Source: Ruthenibacterium avium
Lineage (GTDB): Bacteria > Bacillota > Clostridia > Oscillospirales > Ruminococcaceae
Length of the DNA: 54,768 nt
Assembly: GCA_019118905.1 (NCBI GenBank)
Contig: DWYA01000027.1
Coordinates: 1 to 54,768, forward strand
Reading direction: 5' to 3'
Shown here: one piece after another, positions 33,846 to 43,623 of the stretch
How the letters are laid out: every line of letters begins with the position of its first letter
Numbering within the stretch: position 1 is the stretch's first letter
Notes under the pieces: generated by a model
What the model was told of the DNA's origin: nothing
What the model saw: only the letters and a program-made list of their open reading frames with translations
Databases searched by the model: none
Translations under genes and position numbers: made by a program

Positions 33846-35279
33846 TTATACGCTCAGCTCGGCTTTTTCGCCCAAAAGCTTCTCGTTTTCTTTCAAAATC
33901 GGCTCGATGATATCCGTGAGGAACTCCTCCACCTGCTCGGCGCTGCGGCCCGTGAAGTCCTCGGGGCGCAGAATGGCCTCGATTTCGTCGGCGTTCAGGC
34001 CAAACGACTCATCGGCGCAAATGCGCTCGATCAGGTCGTTTTTGCCGCCCTCCTCCTTGACGACTTTTGCCGCCTGCTGGGCATACACACGAATTTTCTC
34101 ATGCAGTTCCTGACGGTCGCCGCCCTTTTTCACGGCGCTCATCATAATGTTTTCGCTCGCCATAAACGGCAGCTCTGCCATAATGCGTGCGCGAACCACC
34201 TTCGGATACACGACAAGGCCGTCGCACACGTTGATGAGAATGTTCAAAATGGCGTCCGTTGCCAAAAATGCCTCGGCCACTGCCACGCGCTTATTCGCGG
34301 AGTCGTCGAGCGTGCGCTCAAACCACTGTGTTCCGGCGGTGAAGGCGGGGTTCAGCACGTCCACCATCACATAGCGTGCCAGTGCGCAGATGCGCTCACA
34401 GCGCATGGGGTTGCGCTTATAGGGCATGGCAGAAGAACCAATCTGGTTTTTCTCGAACGGTTCTTCCATCTCTTTGAAGTTTGCCAGCAAGCGCAAATCG
34501 TTGCCGAACTTCATCGCGCTCTGCGCAATGCCGGACAGCGTAGACAGCACGTTATAATCAACTTTTCGGGAATACGTCTGACCCGAAACGGGAACCACAC
34601 GCGGCAAGCCCATTTCCTCGGCAATCGCCTGTTCTACCGCCTTGATTTTCGCGCCGTCACCCTCGAACAGCTCCACAAAGCTGGCCTGTGTGCCGGTGGT
34701 GCCTTTGGAGCCGAGCAAGGCAAGGCTTTCCATGCGGCGGCACAGTTCTTCATAGTCCAGATACAGCTCGTGCAGCCACAGGGCAGCGCGCTTGCCGACG
34801 GTGGTCAGCTGGGCGGGCTGCAAGTGAGTGTAAGCCAAGGCAGGCATATCTTTATACTCGCGTGCAAATTTTGCCAGCAGCGCCATGACGTTCAAGAGCT
34901 TGCGGCGCACCACTTCGAGTGCTTCTTTCATCACCAGAATATCGGTGTTATCGCCTACATAGCAGCTGGTTGCGCCGAGGTGGATGATGCCCTTTGCCCC
35001 GGGGCATTGTACGCCGTAGGCATAGACATGGCTCATCACGTCGTGGCGGCACTCTTTTTCGCGTGCAACGGCCACGTCATAGTTGATATCGTCTTTATAC
35101 TTTTCCAGCTCGTCAATTTGCTCCTGGGTAATGTTCAGGCCCTGCGCCTTTTCGGCCTTGGCCAGCGCAATCCACAGGCGGCGCCATGTTTTAAACTTAT
35201 TGTCCTCGGAAAAAATATACTGCATTTCCTTAGAGGCATAGCGCGTTTCAAACGGGCTGATATAACGGTCGTGACTCAT
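33846..35279 (-). CDS. purB: Adenylosuccinate lyase
   Basis: A 477-aa enzyme of the fumarase/aspartase superfamily that cleaves SAICAR and adenylosuccinate, serving both IMP and AMP synthesis. The signature GSSAMPYKRNPMRCE (flexible catalytic loop), the HDVMSHVYAYG region and YTHLQPAQLTTVGKR are present. It is the last gene of the operon, 76 bp after purL, with a nested GC-rich hairpin between them. Confidence 0.97.
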   Translation of the reverse strand: MSHDRYISPFETRYASKEMQYIFSEDNKFKTWRRLWIALAKAEKAQGLNITQEQIDELEKYKDDINYDVAVAREKECRHDVMSHVYAYGVQCPGAKGIIHLGATSCYVGDNTDILVMKEALEVVRRKLLNVMALLAKFAREYKDMPALAYTHLQPAQLTTVGKRAALWLHELYLDYEELCRRMESLALLGSKGTTGTQASFVELFEGDGAKIKAVEQAIAEEMGLPRVVPVSGQTYSRKVDYNVLSTLSGIAQSAMKFGNDLRLLANFKEMEEPFEKNQIGSSAMPYKRNPMRCERICALARYVMVDVLNPAFTAGTQWFERTLDDSANKRVAVAEAFLATDAILNILINVCDGLVVYPKVVRARIMAELPFMASENIMMSAVKKGGDRQELHEKIRVYAQQAAKVVKEEGGKNDLIERICADESFGLNADEIEAILRPEDFTGRSAEQVEEFLTDIIEPILKENEKLLGEKAELSV

Positions 35280-35295
35280 AGTGCAATCCTTTCTG

Positions 35296-35325
35296 AGCGC
35301 CGCGCCGCGTTTGCGGCACGGCGCT
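35296..35325 (-). other. Hairpin in the purL-purB spacer
   Basis: Outer arms AGCGCCG and CGGCGCT with inner arms GCCGC and GCGGC. No U-run follows, so it more likely affects processing or message stability. Confidence 0.4.
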
Positions 35326-35355
35326 TCCTGTTTGATTGAGATTCAGGCCCTCGCC

Positions 35356-38300
35356 TTAAAAGCGGAAGTAATCGACACCGCCGCGGAACAGCTCCTGCAT
35401 TTTGTTGCCGGGTACGTTTTTATACAGGTTGTCGCCGCTGCGCTCCGAGTGACCCATCTTGCCGAAGATGCGGCCATCCGGGCTGGTGATGCCCTCGATA
35501 GCAAGCATACTGCCGTTCGGGTTAAAGCGCACATCCATGGTGGGCTTGCCGTCCAAATCGACATACTGTGAAGCGACTTGCCCGTTTAAAATCAAGCGCT
35601 TGAGCGTTTCGGGCGTGGCGACAAAGCGACCCTCACCGTGGCTGATGGCAATGGTGTGAATATCGTCCGGGCGCATATATTGCAGCCACGGCGATTTGTT
35701 GGAAGCAATGCGCGTATTGACCAGCATACTCTGGTGGCGTCCAATGGTGTTGAACGTCAGCGTCGGGCAGGTTTCGTCGGTATCTACAATATCACCGAAC
35801 GGCACCAGACCCAGCTTGATGAGCGCTTGGAAGCCGTTGCAGATGCCCAGCATCAAGCCATCGCGCTGATGAATCAAGCGGCGGACCGCTTCGGTGACCG
35901 CCGGGTTGCGGAAGAACGCCGTGATAAACTTCGCGCTGCCTTCCGGCTCGTCGCCGCCCGAGAAGCCGCCGGGCAGGAAAATCATCTGGCTTTGCTCGAT
36001 TTTCTTCACCATCGCTTCCACGCTTTCGGCAACATGCTGCGGCGTTAAGTTATTGATGACGAAAATTTCCGGCTGTGCGCCTGCACGCTCCATCGCGCGG
36101 GCAGAATCATATTCACAGTTTGTGCCGGGGAATACGGGAATCAGAACGCGCGGCACTGCCGACTTGGTAGCCGACTGATAGCGGCGCTCCGCAGCGAAGG
36201 TGATGGGCGGCACTTCCTCGCCCTCTCCCTGCTCGATGCTGTAATACGGCAGTACGCTTTCCAGCTTGCTTTCATATTTCTCACGCACCGCGTCGAGGTC
36301 GATTTCCTCGCCGCCGGATGCAAAGACATAGCGGGAAGTTGTGTTGCCCAAACGCACGCCAACACACATCTCGTCGGCCAGCTCCAGCACAAAGCTGCCG
36401 TAAGCATAGCGCAAAAGCTCCTCACGGTCAATGTCTGCGTCCAGCGCAACGCCGATGCGGTTGCCGAGCCCCATTTTGAACAGCGCTTCCGCCACACCGC
36501 CATAACCGGGTGTGTAAGCCGACAGCACCTTGCCCTCGCGGATGAGTGCCGTCACCTGCTCAAACAGCGCTTTCTGGCTTTCCGCCTTCGGGCGCACGCC
36601 GTCCTCCTCATACTCGGGGCGCAGCCACACGAGTTTGGAGCCGGCGGTTTTGAATTCGTTGGAAATAATCTCGTCCGTATTGCCCGCGGCAACGGCAAAG
36701 CTGACGAGTGTGGGCGGCACATGCAGATTTTCAAACGAGCCGGACATGGAGTCTTTGCCGCCGATGGCCGCAACGCCAAGGCCAATTTGTGCATCCAGTG
36801 CACCCAGCAGTGCGCTGAGCGGCTTGCCCCAGCGCATGGGGTCATTGCCCAGACGCTCGAAGTATTCTTGGAAGGTCAGGTAAGCGTGGCCGGCTTCGAG
36901 GCCGGTTGCCACCAGCTTTGCCACACTTTCCACCACGGCCAGATATGCGCCGTGATAGGGGCTCTGCTCGCTGATAAACGGGTTAAAGCCCCACGCCATC
37001 GCGGAACATGTTTTCGTTTCGCCGTGCGGCACGGGCAGCTTTGCCACCATGGCTTGGGCAGGGGTCATCTGCGTTTTGCCGCCGAAGGGCATCAGCACAG
37101 TGCCTGCGCCAATGGTGGAGTCAAAGCGCTCCGAAAGACCCTTTTTGCTGCACACGTTAAGGTCGCTCATCAGGTTTTCAAAGCGCTGGGCAAAGCTTTC
37201 GCCTTTGCGGCGCGGCTGGCCGACAACGGCTTTTGTCACCATCGCGGCAGCGTGCTTTTTCGCGCCGTTGGAGTTCAAAAATTCGCGCGAGATGTTGCAG
37301 ATCACTTTATCATTCCAGCGCATGACAAGGCGCGGCGATTCGGTAATCATCGCCACCACAGTGGCTTCCAAGTTCTCTGCATTGGCCAGAGAAATAAAGT
37401 GTTCGGCTTCGTCTGCGGCAACCACAACCGCCATACGCTCTTGGCTTTCGGAAATGGCAAGCTCGGTGCCGTCTAAGCCCTCGTACTTTTTGGGTACTGC
37501 GTTGAGGTCAATTTCCAAGCCGTCTGCCAGCTCACCGATGGCAACGGATACGCCGCCCGCGCCGAAGTCGTTGCAGCGCTTGATCAGCAGGGTTGCCTCT
37601 TTGGTGCGGAACAAGCGCTGAAGCTTGCGCTCGATGGGCGCATTACCCTTTTGCACCTCTGCGCCGCAGGTTTCCAGGCTTTCGGTCTTGTGGGCTTTAG
37701 AAGAACCCGTTGCACCGCCGCAGCCGTCGCGGCCCGTGCGTCCGCCCAAAAGAATGACTACATCGCCGGGCTGCGGTTCTTCACGGCGCACATTCTCCTC
37801 GGGCACTGCGCCCACTACTGCGCCGATTTCCATGCGCTTTGCCACATAGCCGGGGTGATACCACTCGTCCACCTGTCCCGTGGCAAGGCCGATTTGGTTG
37901 CCGTAGCTGGAATAACCGGCGGCAGCCGTTGTCACCAGCTTGCGCTGGGGCAGCTTGCCGGGGATGGTCTCTTTTACGGGCTTGAGCGGGTCGCCCGCGC
38001 CGGTCACACGCATGGCCTGATACACATAGCCGCGGTTGGCCAGCGGGTCACGAATAGCGCCGCCGATGCAGGTAGCCGCACCGCCGAACGGTTCGATCTC
38101 CGTGGGGTGGTTGTGCGTTTCATTTTTAAACAGCAGCAGCCACGGCTCGTTCACACCGTCATTATCTACGCTGATTCTTACGCTGCAAGCGTTGATTTCG
38201 TCCGACTCATCGAGGTTTTGCAAAATGCCCTCTTTTTTCAGGTACTTGCCGCCGATGGTGCCGAGATCCATCAGGCACATGGGCTTATATTTGCCCGCGT

Positions 38301-39066
38301 GAACATCCGCACGCAGCTTCAAATAATTTTCGTAGGACGCTTTGATGACCGGATCGCTGATATTGACATTATCCAAAATGGTGCCGAACGTGGTATGACG
38401 GCAATGGTCGGACCAATAGGTGTCAATCATGCGGATTTCGGTAATGGTCGGGTCGCGCTGCTCAGAACGGAAATACTCTTGGCAGAATGCAATGTCGCCC
38501 TCGTCCATCGCCAGTCCCAGCCCGGCAATCAGCTCGCGCAGTGCCGCCGGGGACAACTCGCAAAAGCCTTTCAGCGTTGCCACTTCGGTGGGTACGGTGT
38601 ACTCCACCGCCAGCGTCTGCTTTGCCTCCAGCAGTGCCTTGCGGGCTTCCACGGGGTTGATGACGTATTTTTCAATTTCCGCCACCTCGGCAGCCGTGGG
38701 CGTACCGCTGAGCAGGTAAACGCGCGCATAAGCCACCGTGGGGCGCTCGCCGCCGGACGCCAGCTGAATGCACTCCGCCGCGCTTGCCGCGCGCTGGTCA
38801 AACTGACCGGGCAAAAACTCAGTGGCAAACACCACATCGCCCTCGGGAATCGTGGCGTGGGTCAAGTCGAGCTGCGGCTCGCTGAACACCGTGTTGACGC
38901 TGTCCAAAAAGACGCTTTCCGTCACGCCTTCCACGTCATAGCGGTTCAAAATGCGCAGACCGGTTACCGACTGCACGCCTAACAGGGTTTGAATCTCATG
39001 CAAAAGCCCCTTTGCCTCTACGGCATATTCCGGCTTTTTTTCCACATAAATGCGATAAACTGACAT
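35356..39066 (-). CDS. purL: Phosphoribosylformylglycinamidine synthase, large fused type
   Basis: A 1236-aa single-chain FGAM synthase: a PurS-like N-terminus, the PurL synthase domains, and a C-terminal glutaminase (PurQ-like) domain. RDPTITEIRMIDTYWSDHCRHTTF marks the first synthase domain, FKNETHNHPTEIEPFGGAATCIGG the active site, and GGKDSMSGSFE the second. The amidotransferase starts at about residue 985 (VLIPVFPGTNCEYDSA) with the nucleophile Cys in LGICNGFQ. It replaces separate purS, purQ and purL genes. It lies 5 bp after purD. Confidence 0.97.
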   Translation of the reverse strand: MSVYRIYVEKKPEYAVEAKGLLHEIQTLLGVQSVTGLRILNRYDVEGVTESVFLDSVNTVFSEPQLDLTHATIPEGDVVFATEFLPGQFDQRAASAAECIQLASGGERPTVAYARVYLLSGTPTAAEVAEIEKYVINPVEARKALLEAKQTLAVEYTVPTEVATLKGFCELSPAALRELIAGLGLAMDEGDIAFCQEYFRSEQRDPTITEIRMIDTYWSDHCRHTTFGTILDNVNISDPVIKASYENYLKLRADVHAGKYKPMCLMDLGTIGGKYLKKEGILQNLDESDEINACSVRISVDNDGVNEPWLLLFKNETHNHPTEIEPFGGAATCIGGAIRDPLANRGYVYQAMRVTGAGDPLKPVKETIPGKLPQRKLVTTAAAGYSSYGNQIGLATGQVDEWYHPGYVAKRMEIGAVVGAVPEENVRREEPQPGDVVILLGGRTGRDGCGGATGSSKAHKTESLETCGAEVQKGNAPIERKLQRLFRTKEATLLIKRCNDFGAGGVSVAIGELADGLEIDLNAVPKKYEGLDGTELAISESQERMAVVVAADEAEHFISLANAENLEATVVAMITESPRLVMRWNDKVICNISREFLNSNGAKKHAAAMVTKAVVGQPRRKGESFAQRFENLMSDLNVCSKKGLSERFDSTIGAGTVLMPFGGKTQMTPAQAMVAKLPVPHGETKTCSAMAWGFNPFISEQSPYHGAYLAVVESVAKLVATGLEAGHAYLTFQEYFERLGNDPMRWGKPLSALLGALDAQIGLGVAAIGGKDSMSGSFENLHVPPTLVSFAVAAGNTDEIISNEFKTAGSKLVWLRPEYEEDGVRPKAESQKALFEQVTALIREGKVLSAYTPGYGGVAEALFKMGLGNRIGVALDADIDREELLRYAYGSFVLELADEMCVGVRLGNTTSRYVFASGGEEIDLDAVREKYESKLESVLPYYSIEQGEGEEVPPITFAAERRYQSATKSAVPRVLIPVFPGTNCEYDSARAMERAGAQPEIFVINNLTPQHVAESVEAMVKKIEQSQMIFLPGGFSGGDEPEGSAKFITAFFRNPAVTEAVRRLIHQRDGLMLGICNGFQALIKLGLVPFGDIVDTDETCPTLTFNTIGRHQSMLVNTRIASNKSPWLQYMRPDDIHTIAISHGEGRFVATPETLKRLILNGQVASQYVDLDGKPTMDVRFNPNGSMLAIEGITSPDGRIFGKMGHSERSGDNLYKNVPGNKMQELFRGGVDYFRF

Positions 39067-39071
39067 TTGGC

Positions 39072-40370
39072 TTATCCCTCTTTTCCTTCATTTGCGGCGA
39101 GCGCACGCGCGCCGATGTCGCGGCGCATGTGAACGCCTTCAAAGGTAATGTTCTCAGCGGCAATATAAGCCGCGTCAATGGCCTGCTTCAAGCTGGGGGC
39201 CAGCGCGGTCACGCCCAGCACACGGCCGCCGGCAGTCACCAGCGCGCCGTCCGGCTCTTGTTTTGTTCCCGCGTGATACACAACCGCGCCGCCGTTTTCC
39301 GGCTGTCCGTTTGTCAGCCCGGCAATCGGCTTGCCCTTTTCATACGCTTCGGGATATCCGCCCGAAGCCAAAATGACGCACGCGGCGCTTTTGTCGGAAA
39401 ATTTCACTTCGCAGTCCGCCAGTGTGCCGTTGGTCACGGCCTGCATCACGGCGAGCAAATCGCTTTCCAAAAGCGGAAGCACCACTTGGGTTTCGGGGTC
39501 TCCGAAGCGGCAGTTATACTCAATCACTTTGGGGCCGTCGGGCGTAATCATCAGCCCGAAGTATAAGCAGCCCTTGAACGGGCAGCCCTCAGCGGCCATG
39601 GCATTGACCGTCGGCCGGAAAATGGTCTCCATACACACCTTTGCCACTTCGGGGGTGTAGTAGGGGTTTGGGGCGATGGTACCCATGCCGCCCGTGTTCA
39701 ATCCCTTGTCGCCGTCCAGCGCGCGCTTGTGATCCATGCTGGAAATCATGGGAACCACTGTTTTTCCGTCGGTAAAGCTCAGTACGGACACCTCCGGGCC
39801 GGTGAGAAACTCCTCAATCACCACGCGGCTTCCCGACGCGCCGAACGCGCCTTCACACATCATGCTGTTGATGGCGTTCATGGCTGCGTCCTCGGTTTCG
39901 CAAATCAAAACGCCTTTGCCCAGTGCGAGGCCGTCCGCTTTGATGACAACGGGATAACGGTTTTTCTCCTTTACATAGGCCTTGGCCTTGTCGGCGTCGT
40001 CGAACACCTCATAGGCCGCCGTGGGGATACCGTAACGCTTCATTAAATCCTTGCTGAACGCCTTGCTGGCTTCAATGCGCGCCGCGGCTTTGTTCGGGCC
40101 GAACGCCGGGATGCCCGCCGCGTTCAGCGCGTCCACCATGCCCATGGCCAAGGGGTCATCCGGCGCAACGACAACATAATCCATCTTTTCCTCGGCGGCA
40201 AAGCGCACCATGCCTTCCAAATCGGTTGCCGCAATGTTGACACATTCGGCGTCCATGGCAATTCCGCCGTTGCCCGGCGCACAATACAGCTTTGTCACAC
40301 CGCGGCTTTCTTTCAGCTTGCGCACGATAGCGTGTTCACGCCCACCGCCGCCTACGACCAAAACCTTCAT
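39072..40370 (-). CDS. purD: Phosphoribosylamine-glycine ligase (GAR synthetase)
   Basis: A 432-aa ATP-grasp enzyme for the second step of purine synthesis. The N-terminus MKVLVVGGGGREHAIVRKL, the lid NRYPVVIKADGLALGKGV and the catalytic NCRFGDPETQVVLP are clear. The ATG at 40370 has GGAGG 6 nt upstream; the longer frame adds nine unlike residues. Confidence 0.97.
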   Translation of the reverse strand: MKVLVVGGGGREHAIVRKLKESRGVTKLYCAPGNGGIAMDAECVNIAATDLEGMVRFAAEEKMDYVVVAPDDPLAMGMVDALNAAGIPAFGPNKAAARIEASKAFSKDLMKRYGIPTAAYEVFDDADKAKAYVKEKNRYPVVIKADGLALGKGVLICETEDAAMNAINSMMCEGAFGASGSRVVIEEFLTGPEVSVLSFTDGKTVVPMISSMDHKRALDGDKGLNTGGMGTIAPNPYYTPEVAKVCMETIFRPTVNAMAAEGCPFKGCLYFGLMITPDGPKVIEYNCRFGDPETQVVLPLLESDLLAVMQAVTNGTLADCEVKFSDKSAACVILASGGYPEAYEKGKPIAGLTNGQPENGGAVVYHAGTKQEPDGALVTAGGRVLGVTALAPSLKQAIDAAYIAAENITFEGVHMRRDIGARALAANEGKEG

Positions 40371-40414
40371 GTTGTTCCTCCGTTCTTGTTGCACCATGCA
40401 CCGTGCTGCCTGTG

Positions 40415-42448
40415 TTATGCCGCGCGGAAAATCATGGTGTCCTCGTTTTCAAAAATCAGCGAAAGCGCCCCATCCTCGGCCCACTGCTCGGCCAAGCACG
40501 GCTCACCCTCCAGCACGTCCCAGCCGCTTTGCGCGGCATGCTTGCTGTATACAATCACCTGCACGCCTTCGGGTAAGGCGTCGGCCGCCTGTGCGCCCGT
40601 CTGCGCAGAAAACACGTCTTTTGCTTTCTGCACGCGCGCCAACGCCTCCTCGCTTGTAACGCCCAAATTGGAAATGGCGTATTTAAAGCCCTCCATGTAA
40701 CACTGTCTGCCCGAAAGGCCGGTATACACATTGGAAAGGCCCTCCAGCGCTTTGCCGGTGTGAATCCGGTTTGTGACAAACGTTTCGCCCGGCTGCATTT
40801 CACTGCGCAAAACTTTCATCGCCTGTTCCTCGGCGGCCGTCAGCGTCAAGTCGCGCGGGCTTTCGCTGGGATGCACCGCCTGTGCGCCCAGCCAAAAAGC
40901 CGTACAGCCACCCGTGGCAAAGCACACGGCAAGCACAGCAGCGCCTACTGCCTGCACAATGCGGCGCGGCCACAGCACCGAAAGCGCTTTCACACCAATC
41001 AAGTTGCAGAAAAACAGCCCGGCGAAGGCAAAATACATTTGACTCATCGCCTCATGGTCAAACAGATAAAACGCCAAAAAACCGCCCAGCGCACCGGCTG
41101 CGGCAAACACCCAAGGGGGTGCCGCCGAACCGCGCCGCCAAAGCCACAAAACGCCGCCCACCAGCGCAAAGAGTGCGCCAAAGGGCGCAAAGCAAAGCGT
41201 TTGCAGCACCCAAAACAAGGGAATCAGCAGCGGGTACAGTGCGGGGAACCGCGCCTGAAGCGCCGCCAGCACGTTGACAAAATAGGACTTGCCCAGCGTT
41301 CCGTCTATGTCAAAATGCACGCTCGTTCCCGCCCCGGCGGAAAAGAGCCACGAGTAAACAGCGCCGAAAAGCACTAGGATACACACGGCGAACGCGGCAC
41401 GGTGCAGCGGCTTTGCAAGCGGCTGTTTTTTCCACAGCGCTTTGCCGCATTCCCATACACAAGCCGCCGCCAGCGCCGGGGCCGCAATGCCGCCGACCGG
41501 GCCTTTTGCCAACGTCAGCAGCAAAAATGCCGCTGCACCCATGCCATACGCCCATCGCGGCACTTCTTTTTGCCACAGCACCCATACCCCTGCGGAAAAC
41601 GCCGCCAAGAACAGCGTTCCGGTAGCAACGCCGTTGATGTTCGTCAGCAAATGGCGCATGTTCATATTCCAAAAAGGGCTGTATCCGCGCGCAATGACTT
41701 TCCACAGCGATGCGCACCCGCCAAACAGCGTCAGCCACACGAACAGCGTCACAAAGCGCTTGTTTGCGCCCAAAAACAGCGCGCCGCACTCAAACAAAAC
41801 CGCCAGCAGCGCCAACAGCGTCACCGCCGGGACGAAGAATGCCGTCACGTCATAGGCTGCGCCGCCGCTCGCCATCGTGAATCCGGCACAAAACAGCTCT
41901 GTCAGCCAATGATACGTCAGCGTGTAACCGCTAAAGCGCAAATCAGACGGCGGAAAGCCGTTTAAAAAGCTTTCCACGTTGCCGAGGTTCCAATAAAAAT
42001 CGTGGTTTGGGACAATTTGCCCCGCCGCAGACGGGTGCGCTTGCGGCAGAACCGCCGCGGCCACCGTCAAAACGGTCAACAGCGGCAAAAGCAAATTAGC
42101 GCGCGGAGTTTTCCACGAAAGTTCCCGGCGGTGTTGAAACATGTCCCATGCCGTCCAAACGAGCGGAAGCCACAGCAGCAGCCAAGCGCCTGTTACGCTT
42201 GCCGCAATCGACAGCAGCGTGAACAAACTTGCGCCAAACACAAGGGCAGCCGTTCGCTCTAACCCGGCGTGTTTTGCACCGCAGGCGCGAGCCGCGCTTT
42301 TCCCCGGCGCGTAAATACAAAGAGCCGCATACAGCGCACAAATAAGCATGGTTGTGACGCGGCCGCCGGCACACGCCACCGCCCAGAGGTAAAACGCCGC
42401 ACACACCACCATCAGCGCGGGCGAAGCCGCACGCTTGAGTGTCTGCAT
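40415..42448 (-). CDS. Large polytopic membrane protein inside the purine operon (GT-C-like)
   Basis: A 677-aa protein with about a dozen or more hydrophobic spans and a soluble C-terminal part (about 560-677). After the first spans comes a loop with NHDFYWNLGNVESFLNGFPP and TYHWLTELFCAGF, the type of acidic/aromatic loop seen in GT-C fold glycosyltransferases of the DUF2298/PMT kind. Family membership is tentative. Its ATG shares the A of the AICAR transformylase stop (TAATG), so it is coupled to purine genes, and purD follows 44 bp later. Why a membrane protein sits here is not clear. Confidence 0.7.
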   Translation of the reverse strand: MQTLKRAASPALMVVCAAFYLWAVACAGGRVTTMLICALYAALCIYAPGKSAARACGAKHAGLERTAALVFGASLFTLLSIAASVTGAWLLLWLPLVWTAWDMFQHRRELSWKTPRANLLLPLLTVLTVAAAVLPQAHPSAAGQIVPNHDFYWNLGNVESFLNGFPPSDLRFSGYTLTYHWLTELFCAGFTMASGGAAYDVTAFFVPAVTLLALLAVLFECGALFLGANKRFVTLFVWLTLFGGCASLWKVIARGYSPFWNMNMRHLLTNINGVATGTLFLAAFSAGVWVLWQKEVPRWAYGMGAAAFLLLTLAKGPVGGIAAPALAAACVWECGKALWKKQPLAKPLHRAAFAVCILVLFGAVYSWLFSAGAGTSVHFDIDGTLGKSYFVNVLAALQARFPALYPLLIPLFWVLQTLCFAPFGALFALVGGVLWLWRRGSAAPPWVFAAAGALGGFLAFYLFDHEAMSQMYFAFAGLFFCNLIGVKALSVLWPRRIVQAVGAAVLAVCFATGGCTAFWLGAQAVHPSESPRDLTLTAAEEQAMKVLRSEMQPGETFVTNRIHTGKALEGLSNVYTGLSGRQCYMEGFKYAISNLGVTSEEALARVQKAKDVFSAQTGAQAADALPEGVQVIVYSKHAAQSGWDVLEGEPCLAEQWAEDGALSLIFENEDTMIFRAA

Positions 42449-43620
42449 TAGTGATGGAACAAACGCAAGCCGTTAAACGCCATCACGATGCCGTAACGGT
42501 TGCACGCTTCAATCACGTTGTCGTCACGAATGGAGCCGCCCGGCTGCACAATCGCGCTCACGCCGCTGCGGCGGGCACGCTCGATGTTATCCCCAAACGG
42601 GAAGAACGCATCCGAACCAAGGCACACGCCCGTAAACTGTGCCAGCCACTCCTTTTTCTCCTGCGCCGTCAGCACTTCGGGGCGCTCGGTGAAGGTGTCC
42701 GCCCACACGTTTTCGCCAATCACATCTTCGTACTCATCGGAAATGTACACGTCAATGGCGTTGTCGCGGTTCGGGCGGGAAACGTCGTCGCGGAAGGGCA
42801 GACCCAGCACCTTCGGGTGTTGGCGCAAGTGCCAAATATCCGCTTTGCTGCCCGCGAGGCGCGTGCAGTGAATACGGCTTTGCTGGCCTGCGCCCACACC
42901 GATAATCTGGCCGCCCTCGGCATAGCACACGGAGTTCGACTGCGTGTATTTCAGCGTCACCAGGCAAAGCAGCAAATCGCGCTTTTGCTCGTCGGTGAGC
43001 GTTTTATTTTCAGTCACGATATTGTCAAAGGTGGAATTGTCAAATTTTGCTTCATTGCGGCCCTGTTCAAACGTAATGCCGAACACATCCTTGCGCTCGA
43101 TGGGCGCGGGGGTGTAGTTCGGGTCGATGGCAACAATGTTGTAGCCGCCCTTGCGCTTTTTCTTCAAAATCGCCAGCGCCTCGTCGGTGTAGCCGGGGGC
43201 AATGATGCCGTCCGTCACTTCATGCTCAATCACAAGCGCCGTGGACTCGTCGCACACGTCGGAAAGCGCGATCCAATCGCCAAAACTGGACATACGGTCG
43301 GCACCGCGGGCGCGGGCATAGGCACATGCCAGCGGAGAAAGCTCCATCCCTTCGACAAAGTACATTTTTTTCATGGCGTCGGTCAGGGGCAGACCCAGCG
43401 CAGCACCCGCCGGAGAAACGTGCTTAAACGATGCCGCCGCGCAAAGGCCGGTGGCTTCCTTCAGCTCTTTCACGAGCTGCCAGGAGTTCAGCGCGTCCAA
43501 AAAGTTGATGTAGCCGGGCTTGCCGTTCAGCACCGTAACGGGAAGCTCACCCTCCGCCATAAAAATGCGCGCGGGTTTTTGGTTGGGGTTGCAGCCGTAT
43601 TTTAATTCCATTTCTTTCAT
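42448..43620 (-). CDS. purH: AICAR transformylase, stand-alone (PurH formyltransferase part)
   Basis: A 390-aa protein with only the formyltransferase domain of PurH: LKYGCNPNQKPA at the start, AAASFKHVSPAGAALG (the KH catalytic pair), and SDAFFPFGDNIERA and VQPGGSIRDDNVI near the end. It uses 10-formyl-THF to convert AICAR to FAICAR. The MGS-like cyclohydrolase domain of the usual bifunctional PurH is missing; the adjacent upstream gene supplies that step. Gap to it is 3 bp. Confidence 0.93.
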   Translation of the reverse strand: MKEMELKYGCNPNQKPARIFMAEGELPVTVLNGKPGYINFLDALNSWQLVKELKEATGLCAAASFKHVSPAGAALGLPLTDAMKKMYFVEGMELSPLACAYARARGADRMSSFGDWIALSDVCDESTALVIEHEVTDGIIAPGYTDEALAILKKKRKGGYNIVAIDPNYTPAPIERKDVFGITFEQGRNEAKFDNSTFDNIVTENKTLTDEQKRDLLLCLVTLKYTQSNSVCYAEGGQIIGVGAGQQSRIHCTRLAGSKADIWHLRQHPKVLGLPFRDDVSRPNRDNAIDVYISDEYEDVIGENVWADTFTERPEVLTAQEKKEWLAQFTGVCLGSDAFFPFGDNIERARRSGVSAIVQPGGSIRDDNVIEACNRYGIVMAFNGLRLFHH

Positions 43621-43623
43621 CGT

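Noticed and set aside
37651..38982. 443-codon plus-strand frame opposite purL
   Set aside because: A shadow frame with low-complexity composition; purL on the other strand is certain.
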